This document shows, piece after piece, positions 1 to 5,532 of a stretch of 5,532 bases of DNA (its first letter is position 1; each line of letters starts with the position of its first letter). Below the pieces are notes generated by a model. That model made no database searches. It was not told the DNA's origin and worked only from the letters and a program-made list of their open reading frames with translations. The position numbers and the translations under genes are program-made. The stretch lies in contig DCDB01000220.1 of assembly GCA_002316215.1 (NCBI GenBank), forward strand, positions 1 to 5,532. Direction: 5' to 3'. This DNA comes from Lachnospiraceae bacterium UBA1066 (GTDB lineage Bacteria; Bacillota; Clostridia; Lachnospirales; Lachnospiraceae).

Positions 1-3000
1 GCTGTCTTTATTGCTTTCAGGACTATCTATATCTCTTTCATAGCCATTCCCGGCAGAATAGGCCTGCATCGCCGAAAGAGCTTCCCCGTCCTTCATGGCC
101 GAAAGGCTGCGCATCCGGTAGCCCGGAATCCGGCGGTCGAATCCGCAGATGCCGCGGTACGGACAAAAATCACAGGCAGTCTTCTGCTTATATTCATAAG
201 GATTAACCTCTGCATCGCCGTTTAAGATTTTTTCGCCTATTTCTTTCACCTTCTGATTCACAAAGGAAGAAAGCAGCGTAAAATCCTCCGGCTTCACAGC
301 CTTGGACGCCGCTGTAAGGCTTCCGTCTTTTTTATAAGCAATCGGAATTACGTCAGATTTCGGCCGATCCGCCGAAAGCCGGGCATCCAGATGGTGTATC
401 GCTTCCGAATCATCCGCAACCAGACCGGAAGCCTTCATATCCATCAGAATCCGCTCTTTCAATTCTTCTTCTGTTTCACCCGCTTCAAAATCTTCGATCG
501 GATCTTTGATCTGGTAATAAAAAATTCCGGCGGGGATAACCTCCTTCCCTTCTTTCCCGAACATTTCAACGGCCGCATTCAGATAAATGACGAGCTGGAG
601 CTGCAGTCCGTAGTAAACAGCCGTCATATCAAAGCCCATAACTCCCGTTTTATAATCAATGATTTTCACATACGTCTTTCCGTCTGCCGTACAGGTATCC
701 AGACGGTCAATCCGGCCGGTCAGAAGCATCCTGCTTCCGCCGCTTAAATCAATATTCACAGACGAAAGGCCGCCATCCCTGAAATCCGCTTCAAACTCCG
801 CCGGAACAAAATCACCTCTCTTAAGCTGTTCCTGCAGCGCCCAGACCGACGTTGCCATGAGCCGCTGCATCCGCGTAATCTCATATTCATTTCTCGCCGT
901 GTCATGCAGAACCATCGCCCTGTAAGTTCCGGAAGCCTCCTCCACGCACTGCCGGGCCAGACTGTCCCGCTGATCCGGCTCAATGTCCGCCCATTTCATG
1001 TTTCCGTCGTGAAGTTTATTGGCGAAAAGCTCCAGCGCCTTATGGATTACATTTCCCATATCCATTCCGGAAAATGAAAACTCCTCGCGCTCTTTGAGTT
1101 TCAGCCCGTACTCAATGAAATGTGAAAATGCACATTCTGAAAAACGTTCCAGGCGCGAAGCTGAATTCACCAAAAGTTTACCGTACAGGGCTTCCGAAAC
1201 GCTTCTTCCGATTTCGTCTTTAGGACGCCGCATCCCGGCCGCGGAAAGAAGCTCATCTGTCCGTGCCCGGTATTCCGGCCGGCAGCGATACCATGAAAAG
1301 AGCTCAAGCCAGGCAGGTGAAGGTGCTTTCTCCTTCAGTCCGGCAAAACCGTCCGTCAGAAGCAAGATGCCGTTCTCCGGCCGTTCAATCCGTTCCGAAA
1401 GTTCTTCCTCCGCATGGGAGACCTTAAGATCCGGAAAGAGCTCCGTAAGCGTGCTGACAAGATAAGACGGCCGCATCACTTCACCGCCCGACCCTGAAAC
1501 CGCATACGAAATAATCAGCTTTTCCGAAGGCTTTGTAAGGGCAAGATAGATATAGAAACGTCCGATGGAAATCGCTTCCCGGGGCGTCGGCTTTAAGCGG
1601 ATTCCTTTTGCAAGTAATTTCTCCCGATCTGCTTCAGAAAGTACGCCTCCGCTGCCGGGAGCTTTCGGTACCAAGCCTTCATTTACCCCTACAAAAATCA
1701 AAACCCTGACATCCGACAGGCGGCTGCGCTCCATATCGCCGACCAGCACCTGGTCATTGCCCGGCGGAATAATACCGATCTTCGCCTCTGAAAATCCCGC
1801 TTCCAGTATGGCACGATAGTCTTTCATCGAAATGGGTTCATTTCCCAGGACATCGACAAGCTTATCTAAAAAACTCATGATACGCGGGTAAACCTGCCGG
1901 TTCTCAAGAGCAAGATCCGGCCGTCCGCTTTCCTGAAAATCATCCGCTGCTTTAATGAGTTTTTCTTCGCAGCCGCTTCCTGTGCAAAAACGGTATAGCG
2001 CCTCCGTTTTATCACGCACGGTTCCGCCGCGCACGGAAAAAGCATTGGCCAGAGGATCAAGAAGCGCACAGACCTTTTTGCCAATGGCATCGATTTCCGG
2101 AACCTCTCCCGGATCTTCTCCCTTATAATTAAACATCCATTTCGCATGCCAGCGTTTCTTTCCGCGGATTCCGAGAGCCAGGACATAATTCTCCAGACGG
2201 TCAATATCCTCTTCCGCAATTCCCGACATTCCGGATCTCAGCAGTCGGAAAATGCTGTCATAAGAATAGTCCTCCGCACAGGCTTCTACTGCTGCGCGAA
2301 CGTACTCCACAAACGGGCTGTGCAGGAGAAAACGTTTCTCATCAATAAAATAAGGTATCTTTGTTTCCTGGAAAACCTGCCTCACATAATTTCCGTAAGA
2401 CGCAAGATCGCCTGTAATAATGGCAAAATCACGATATCGCAGCCCTTCCGTCCTGACCATACGGCTGATGGTGCGCGCCGCTTCCTCAATCTCTTCAAGC
2501 GGATTTGCCGCTGCAAATATCCGGATTCCGGCATACGTTTCCGCCGCGTCTGTTTTCACGGCTTCCGTTTTCACAGCTTCTGCTTCCCCGGCATCTGTTT
2601 TCACGGCTTCCATTTTCGCGGAATTCTCTTCGCCGGTTGCATCTTCTGTCGCCGTTTCCGGCTGTACGGAATTTTCTATGTCAGTGGCTCCCGTCGCTCC
2701 GGCTTGCTTCTCAGCCCAGACCCCATGACGGCGTCTGAACAGGTTCTTCTCCAAAAAAGCCAGCTCCCCGGATTCGGCGAAGCGATAATGGCTCTGCAGG
2801 ATAACAGGAGGATTAACCTTCACCTGCGTTTCATCGGAAATGCGGGCAAGCTGCACTGCCATCTCATGGCTCATGGAGAAAAGATCCGTTTCCCTGTATT
2901 TTCCGAAAGGATTCTCGTCCGGATCCATTGTCACCGTAACATATGTTTCTTCGGCAAGCGGCAGCAACTTGCGCATAAGTTTCAGCTGAATCGGCGTAAA

Positions 3001-3738
3001 CCCGGTAAAACCGTCGAGCACCAGCACGGAATCTTTCAGCGCTTTTGAACGGTCGGCCACCCGGCTTAAAACATCGGGCACCTCTTCCGCCGTCATATAG
3101 CGATCCGCCAGATAATCAATAAATCCCTGATAAATAACCCGGATATCGTGGAGCTTCAGGTCGAGAAGGCGGGCAGAACCGCCCTTTGCCGGCTGTCCGG
3201 CTGCCCTATTGCCTGTATTTCCTGCTCCGGCAGCGTCATTGCCTGTGCTTCCCGCCCCGGCCGTTTTGTCTTTCCTGACGGTTTCCGAAGTCTCCCCTGA
3301 CGTCCCGCTCTCCGCCGCTGAGAGATCCGCCGGGGAAATCCCGTATTGCAGAAGCTCTGAAATCATGGACTTCATTTCGGCCAGATTGCCCGGCTTTACG
3401 AGATTCTGTCCGAAAAACGGCAGTTCCTTCTTTTTGTCAAGCGCAATCCGCTCGAGCACGAAGCTCTTGCCGATTTCCTCCAGCAGCTCTTCTTTACGGA
3501 AACCGACCTCTTCAAAGACGCGATAGGCCAGACGGTCAAAAGAAAGGACGTCAATGTTCAGAATCCCGTGGCAGGGGTGCAGACGCACAAGCTCCTTCTG
3601 CGTCTGCATCGTAAACTGTTCGGGAACGATCACATAAAACTTCTTTTCCGGTTTTTCTATAGCCTGCCGGATAATTTCATTTAAAAGCAGACAGCTCTTG
3701 CCGGCACCGGAACCTCCGATATATAATGTCAGACCCAA
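1..3738 (-). CDS. addB: AddB, ATP-dependent helicase/nuclease subunit B (3' end beyond the window)
   Basis: AddB pairs with AddA to unwind and resect double-strand DNA ends up to a Chi-type site and prepare 3' ends for RecA; AddB supplies one nuclease and the Chi-scanning inactive helicase fold (family knowledge). The frame is open for 1246 codons without an internal stop. Seen in order: Walker A GGSGAGKS at residues 8-15; VPEQFTMQTQ soon after; VLDGFTGFTP about 238-247; DQVLVGDMERSR from 662; Cys869 in RFSECAFSHF; nuclease core GRIDRLD (Asp1011) and IIDYKTG (Asp1028, Lys1030); and Cys1189-x2-Cys1192-x5-Cys1198, which with Cys869 makes the iron-sulfur staple. The 320-residue gap from first to second cysteine equals my recollection of Bacillus subtilis (801 to 1121). 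The protein is about 68 residues longer before Cys869, explained by two low-complexity inserts (residues about 145-180 and 337-404). The TTG start at 3738 is supported by GGAGG seven bases upstream and an in-frame TAG at 3775-3777 with no ATG or GTG between. The stop is outside; addA is expected next. Confidence 0.97.
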   Translation of the reverse strand, partial: MGLTLYIGGSGAGKSCLLLNEIIRQAIEKPEKKFYVIVPEQFTMQTQKELVRLHPCHGILNIDVLSFDRLAYRVFEEVGFRKEELLEEIGKSFVLERIALDKKKELPFFGQNLVKPGNLAEMKSMISELLQYGISPADLSAAESGTSGETSETVRKDKTAGAGSTGNDAAGAGNTGNRAAGQPAKGGSARLLDLKLHDIRVIYQGFIDYLADRYMTAEEVPDVLSRVADRSKALKDSVLVLDGFTGFTPIQLKLMRKLLPLAEETYVTVTMDPDENPFGKYRETDLFSMSHEMAVQLARISDETQVKVNPPVILQSHYRFAESGELAFLEKNLFRRRHGVWAEKQAGATGATDIENSVQPETATEDATGEENSAKMEAVKTDAGEAEAVKTEAVKTDAAETYAGIRIFAAANPLEEIEEAARTISRMVRTEGLRYRDFAIITGDLASYGNYVRQVFQETKIPYFIDEKRFLLHSPFVEYVRAAVEACAEDYSYDSIFRLLRSGMSGIAEEDIDRLENYVLALGIRGKKRWHAKWMFNYKGEDPGEVPEIDAIGKKVCALLDPLANAFSVRGGTVRDKTEALYRFCTGSGCEEKLIKAADDFQESGRPDLALENRQVYPRIMSFLDKLVDVLGNEPISMKDYRAILEAGFSEAKIGIIPPGNDQVLVGDMERSRLSDVRVLIFVGVNEGLVPKAPGSGGVLSEADREKLLAKGIRLKPTPREAISIGRFYIYLALTKPSEKLIISYAVSGSGGEVMRPSYLVSTLTELFPDLKVSHAEEELSERIERPENGILLLTDGFAGLKEKAPSPAWLELFSWYRCRPEYRARTDELLSAAGMRRPKDEIGRSVSEALYGKLLVNSASRLERFSECAFSHFIEYGLKLKEREEFSFSGMDMGNVIHKALELFANKLHDGNMKWADIEPDQRDSLARQCVEEASGTYRAMVLHDTARNEYEITRMQRLMATSVWALQEQLKRGDFVPAEFEADFRDGGLSSVNIDLSGGSRMLLTGRIDRLDTCTADGKTYVKIIDYKTGVMGFDMTAVYYGLQLQLVIYLNAAVEMFGKEGKEVIPAGIFYYQIKDPIEDFEAGETEEELKERILMDMKASGLVADDSEAIHHLDARLSADRPKSDVIPIAYKKDGSLTAASKAVKPEDFTLLSSFVNQKVKEIGEKILNGDAEVNPYEYKQKTACDFCPYRGICGFDRRIPGYRMRSLSAMKDGEALSAMQAYSAGNGYERDIDSPESNKDS
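2536..2610 (-). repeat. Five 15-base units inside addB (pentapeptide repeat)
   Basis: In-frame 15-base units encode EAVKT, DAGEA, EAVKT, EAVKT, DAAET (residues 377-401). An 18-base stretch, TCTGTTTTCACGGCTTCC on the plus strand, is identical at 2549-2566 and 2594-2611, and a near copy starts at 2564, so the spacing is a multiple of 15. It sits in a Glu/Ala/Thr-rich linker (about 337-404) between AFLEKNLFRR and IRIFAAANPLEE. The low divergence suggests recent expansion by slippage. Confidence 0.8.
3208..3267 (-). repeat. Tandem 30-base repeat inside addB (decapeptide insert)
   Basis: Two adjacent in-frame 30-base units encode KTAGAGSTGN and DAAGAGNTGN (residues 158-177). On the plus strand both start ATTGCCTGT and share further blocks. 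The surrounding segment (about residues 145-180) is rich in Gly, Ala, Ser, Thr and Asn and looks disordered. It lies between the conserved N-terminal helicase-like segment and LLDLKLHDIRVIYQGF, where I would expect only a short loop. Confidence 0.8.
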
Positions 3739-3745
3739 TTGCGCC

Positions 3746-3750
3746 CCTCC
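3746..3750 (-). promoter_or_regulatory. Ribosome binding site for the TTG start of addB
   Basis: GGAGG on the minus strand with seven bases to TTG at 3738. The strong match and spacing, together with the in-frame stop at 3775-3777 upstream and Walker A only a few residues downstream, make TTG the only reasonable start. Confidence 0.85.
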
Positions 3751-3840
3751 GTATTTTCCTTCGTTCTGTACTTCCTATGTCTTTTAATTCCTGTATTCTG
3801 TATTTCCGCGTTCTGTATTTCATTTATCAGGTATTTCCCG
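3751..3840 (-). repeat. Degenerate 15-16-base tandem repeat before addB
   Basis: On the minus strand the units GAAATACAGAAC (start near 3822), GAAATACAGAAT (near 3807) and GAAGTACAGAAC (near 3775) recur, with weaker relatives GGGAAATACCTG (near 3840), AGGAATTAAAAG (between) and AGGAAAATACGG (just before the ribosome binding site). Spacing is about 15-18 bases. On the plus strand the same pattern reads TTCTGTATTTCC at 3796-3807, TTCTGTATTTCA at 3811-3822 and TTCTGTACTTCC at 3764-3775. Its role is unknown: it may be a decayed tandem duplication or a binding array. Confidence 0.6.
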
Positions 3841-3873
3841 AATCACCATATCTTTATAAGCTGTTATCGCTTT

Positions 3874-3899
3874 GCTGCATCAGTTGCAGCTCTTTTTTC
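3874..3899 (+). terminator. Weak plus-strand terminator-like hairpin
   Basis: GCTGCA (3874-3879), loop TCAGT, TGCAGC (3885-3890), then TCTTTTTTC. The arrangement of stem then T-tract works only for plus-strand transcripts, opposite to both genes; on the minus strand an A-tract precedes the stem and no T-tract follows. The six-base stem is short, so this may be chance. Confidence 0.3.
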
Positions 3900-3964
3900 A
3901 GCCCGTAAGTGCTCTGTCATCTGCTTCCCGTATCCTGCGCTGCGGATCCGCCAGGACAAACTTT

Positions 3965-5311
3965 TCAGTCCGCATATACTCCTTCGTCTGTTTCAGCAGT
4001 CTCCTCCGGAAGGAGAATGCTCTCCGCCTCGGAAATATCCATTTCGCCGATATTCCTCATCCGGCTCTTAATGATTTTCGTCCGGTGCGCCAGTTTATCC
4101 GTCGACGAAACCGCTGCAGAAAGCTGTTTCTGGGTCTTCTCAACCTCTTCATCCATATGCGCAAACTGCGCTTTGACCGCCTCCAGAAGCTTCATGACCT
4201 CAACCGATTTCTTTGAAAGCATGACATTCCGGAATCCGGCCTGCAGGCTGTTCAGAATAGCCGTCACAGTCGTCGGTCCGGCCACAATAACTCCGAGAGC
4301 CTGGCACTGTTCCGTAAGCCCGTCCACCCGCAGGACCTCTGCATAAAGTCCCTCCGTCGGCAGGAACATAATCGCATAATTCGTCGTACGCGGCGGTGAC
4401 AGATACTTGTCGCGGATTGTCCTTGCCTCGTCGAGAATCCTGCCTTTCAGAAGACCGACAGCCGCCGCAAGCGCCTGCGGGTCTCCGGCTGCGGAAGCGT
4501 CCACAATACGATTGTAAATATCCGATGGAAATTTTGAATCAATAGGAAGATAGACCGACTCTCCCGTCCCGTCCTGCGACGGAAAACGGACAGCGTACTC
4601 CACGCGGTCATCCGAATTTTTCTTCGTCGCGACATTTTCCGCATACTGGGAGCGTGTCATCGTCTGCTCCAGGATACGGCCGAGCTGCACTTCTCCCCAC
4701 GTTCCGCGCGTCTTGACGTTGGAAAGGGTTTTATTCAGATCGCTGACGCCGGTTGAAAGAGCCTGCAGTTCCCCGAGTGACTGGTAGAGCTTTCCGAGCT
4801 GGTCGCCGACCGCCTTGAAATTAGTATCCAGACGTTCATTCAGCGTCTTATCCAGCTTTTCATCGACCACCCCCTGAATCCGGTCAAGCCTGGTATCCAC
4901 GGTCTTCTCGATATTTTCCAGTTTTCTGTCAACAGTTTCCTCGACTTTACCGAGCTTCTGTTCATTTGACGCCTGCAGGCGGTCAATCGAATCCGTCAGC
5001 GTCCGCACCATCCCATCCTTCATGGAAGAAAGCGCCTCCGTCTCCAGTTTGGACATCGAAAGCAGCTGATCCGACTGTGTTTTGAGACCGTTCCGGAGAT
5101 TCCCCGTGACTTCCTCCCTGAGGCGCGAGTTAAATTCCGCATTCGAGCGTGCCTGTGCATCCAGCTGTCCGTCCATATGCGAGAGGGAATCCGAGAGACC
5201 GTCTGTATCAAGATTTTTTCCCAGTGAATCGCTCTTCATAAGTACAATAATCAGCAGAACCAGAATCGCCGCCAATAAAAGAATTATTAAAATCATCTGC
5301 CAGAGTTCCAT
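3965..5311 (-). CDS. rmuC: RmuC family DNA recombination protein
   Basis: RmuC proteins limit recombination between inverted repeats in E. coli and carry a PD-(D/E)XK-like nuclease fold; the biochemical activity is poorly defined (family knowledge). The 448-residue protein has a single hydrophobic N-terminal helix (about residues 3-25) followed by a basic residue and a polar stretch, so it is probably a membrane-anchored protein with a cytoplasmic body. A long charged coiled coil spans about 30-190, including an 11-residue repeat at 123-155. The conserved domain follows: KTRGTWGEVQLGRILE (200-215), YLPIDSKFP (254-262, with Asp258 and Lys260 as the nuclease-like D-x-K), NYAIMFLPTEGLYAEV (311-326) and VAGPTT (343-348). 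A second helical segment (about 360-410) and an acidic tail end the protein. It is intact and of usual family length. I chose the ATG at 5311 over the in-frame ATG at 5359: only the inner one has a ribosome binding site (GGGAG, six bases away), it starts directly at the membrane helix, and the promoter puts the transcript start at about 5358. addB follows after 226 bases on the same strand. Confidence 0.95.
   Translation of the reverse strand: MELWQMILIILLLAAILVLLIIVLMKSDSLGKNLDTDGLSDSLSHMDGQLDAQARSNAEFNSRLREEVTGNLRNGLKTQSDQLLSMSKLETEALSSMKDGMVRTLTDSIDRLQASNEQKLGKVEETVDRKLENIEKTVDTRLDRIQGVVDEKLDKTLNERLDTNFKAVGDQLGKLYQSLGELQALSTGVSDLNKTLSNVKTRGTWGEVQLGRILEQTMTRSQYAENVATKKNSDDRVEYAVRFPSQDGTGESVYLPIDSKFPSDIYNRIVDASAAGDPQALAAAVGLLKGRILDEARTIRDKYLSPPRTTNYAIMFLPTEGLYAEVLRVDGLTEQCQALGVIVAGPTTVTAILNSLQAGFRNVMLSKKSVEVMKLLEAVKAQFAHMDEEVEKTQKQLSAAVSSTDKLAHRTKIIKSRMRNIGEMDISEAESILLPEETAETDEGVYAD
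4847..4945 (-). repeat. 11-residue (hendecad) coiled-coil repeats in RmuC
   Basis: Three consecutive units, VEETVDRKLEN, IEKTVDTRLDR and IQGVVDEKLDK (residues 123-155), followed by the partial TLNERLD, share hydrophobic residues at positions 1, 5 and 9 and charged residues between them. The DNA of the units has diverged, so this is an old protein-level repeat typical of a right-handed or mixed coiled coil. Confidence 0.7.
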
Positions 5312-5317
5312 GCTATA

Positions 5318-5322
5318 CTCCC
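5318..5322 (-). promoter_or_regulatory. Ribosome binding site that fixes the rmuC start
   Basis: GGGAG on the minus strand lies six bases before the ATG at 5311. The in-frame ATG at 5359 is preceded only by A/T-rich sequence (the -10 box itself) with no Shine-Dalgarno match, so this site decides the start. Confidence 0.75.
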
Positions 5323-5364
5323 GTGCCTTCAGGGCATCCGCGCCGTTTCCTGTTTTCATTTTTT

Positions 5365-5393
5365 ATTATATCACTGAAGATCGCTAAATGCAA
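5365..5393 (-). promoter_or_regulatory. rmuC promoter, sigma-A type with extended -10
   Basis: On the minus strand, TATAAT (5370-5365) is a perfect -10 and is preceded by TGA, giving the extended form TGnTATAAT. At a 17-base spacing lies TTGCAT (5393-5388), a partial match to the -35 TTGACA. Transcription would start about seven bases after the -10, near 5358, leaving a 5' leader of roughly 47 bases before the rmuC ATG at 5311. The -35 overlaps the LexA-like palindrome by three bases, as expected for a repressible promoter. Confidence 0.75.
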
Positions 5394-5404
5394 ACATATG
5401 TTCG
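5391..5404 (-). promoter_or_regulatory. Probable LexA (DinR) SOS box
   Basis: The minus strand reads CGAACATATGTTTG. The core AACATATGTT is a perfect palindrome, and the full site differs only at position 13 from CGAACATATGTTCG, the Gram-positive LexA/DinR operator as I recall it. It also fits the GAAC-N4-GTTY form used for clostridial LexA. Three bases overlap the rmuC -35, so a bound repressor would block RNA polymerase. That LexA controls rmuC here is inferred from sequence and position. A divergent gene to the right, outside the window, could also share the operator. Confidence 0.75.
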
Positions 5405-5532
5405 TGTTTATGCGTCAGCCATTACAAAAAAATTGTCGTACATAAGTCTTTGTTCATGTCTTCTCGAAGCAAACAAACGATTCTCAACTTTCACCTCTGA
5501 ACTTCAAATCACCCGTAAAAACCTGATTTCTT
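5405..5532. other. Non-coding stretch upstream of the rmuC control region
   Basis: No supported gene. Plus-strand ATG frames here close within about 15 codons, and the minus-strand frames entering from the right edge stop within about 16 codons, so at most the last few codons of an upstream minus-strand gene could lie here. A T-tract on the minus strand (about 5425-5431) could serve as an AT-rich upstream promoter element. A 6-base inverted repeat (AAATCA/TGATTT, 5507-5530) has no T-tract after it, so I do not call it a terminator. Confidence 0.5.

Larger units (their letters stand above)
3739..3964. other. Spacer between rmuC and addB
   Basis: It holds no convincing gene on either strand. 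Going down the minus strand after the rmuC stop there is a 10-base palindrome GCGGATCCGC with no T-tract, then the hairpin at 3874-3890, a possible but weak -10 (TATAAA, 3858-3853) lacking a matching -35, then the degenerate repeats at 3751-3840 and the addB ribosome binding site. No minus-strand intrinsic terminator is visible, so read-through from rmuC into addB is plausible. Confidence 0.6.

Noticed and set aside
1019..1465. A 148-codon plus-strand frame opposite addB
   Set aside because: Ser/Arg-rich translation with no motif; the minus strand carries the conserved Cys869 region of AddB.
2520..2620. CRISPR-like array
   Set aside because: The repeats are 15-base in-frame coding units without spacers, so they are a protein-level tandem repeat.
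2146..3048. A 300-codon plus-strand open frame opposite addB
   Set aside because: It is read in exact codon register against addB, its composition is the complement of addB codons (His/Phe/Arg/Cys-rich), and the addB frame there has clear family motifs. It is a shadow.
3677..3823. A 48-codon minus-strand frame starting with ATG and overlapping the addB start
   Set aside because: It runs through the degenerate repeat, lacks a well-spaced ribosome binding site, and continues out of frame within addB. No recognisable protein; a leader peptide cannot be excluded but is not supported.
3864..3920. An 18-residue minus-strand frame after rmuC with GGGAAG ahead of its ATG
   Set aside because: Very short, no known motif, and part of it is the hairpin at 3874-3890. 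Likely chance.
3926..3960. GCGGATCCGC palindrome and flanking TCCTG/CAGGA as a rmuC terminator
   Set aside because: No T-tract follows on the minus strand, so it does not fit an intrinsic terminator.
5082..5387. A 101-codon plus-strand frame over the rmuC start and promoter
   Set aside because: It is antisense to rmuC coding sequence and the promoter region and shows no protein family features.

Overview
The window holds two genes, both on the minus strand, so it reads right to left: an upstream control region (about 5365-5404), rmuC (5311 to 3965), a 226-base spacer, and addB (from 3738, leaving the window at base 1 before its stop). Intermediate G+C, Shine-Dalgarno starts of GGAGG type, a TTG start and an AddB sequence of clostridial style (VPEQFTMQTQ near the N-terminus, iron-sulfur cysteines at the C-terminus) point to a Gram-positive Bacillota, most likely class Clostridia and plausibly Lachnospiraceae. 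The genus cannot be read from the sequence.

Right end (5360-5532): a non-coding control region. A well-formed sigma-A-type promoter with an extended -10 (TGATATAAT) drives rmuC. A 14-base near-palindrome, CGAACATATGTTTG on the minus strand, overlaps its -35. It differs at one position from the canonical Gram-positive LexA/DinR (SOS) operator. This is the most informative regulatory signal in the window: it predicts LexA repression and induction by DNA damage.

Middle (3965-5311): rmuC encodes a membrane-anchored, coiled-coil RmuC protein with an intact conserved domain. Its start should be placed 48 bases inside the longest open frame, because the promoter predicts a transcript starting at about the upstream ATG and only the inner ATG has a ribosome binding site.

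Spacer (3739-3964): there is no convincing gene and no clear minus-strand terminator. It holds a degenerate 15-16-base tandem repeat just before addB and a small hairpin followed by a T-tract that reads as a terminator only on the plus strand.

Left (1-3738): addB, the B subunit of the AddAB helicase-nuclease. It is open for 1246 codons with the Walker A motif, the nuclease core and all four iron-sulfur cysteines in place. It carries two low-complexity in-frame insertions built from short tandem repeats. addA probably follows beyond the left edge, as is usual for this family.

Together the genes suggest a DNA-damage/recombination locus: AddAB resects double-strand breaks for RecA, and RmuC is a recombination-associated protein of the same broad PD-(D/E)XK nuclease-like superfamily. 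If rmuC and addB share a transcript, the LexA box could place both under SOS control. I see no mobile element, CRISPR array, RNA gene or clearly new system.
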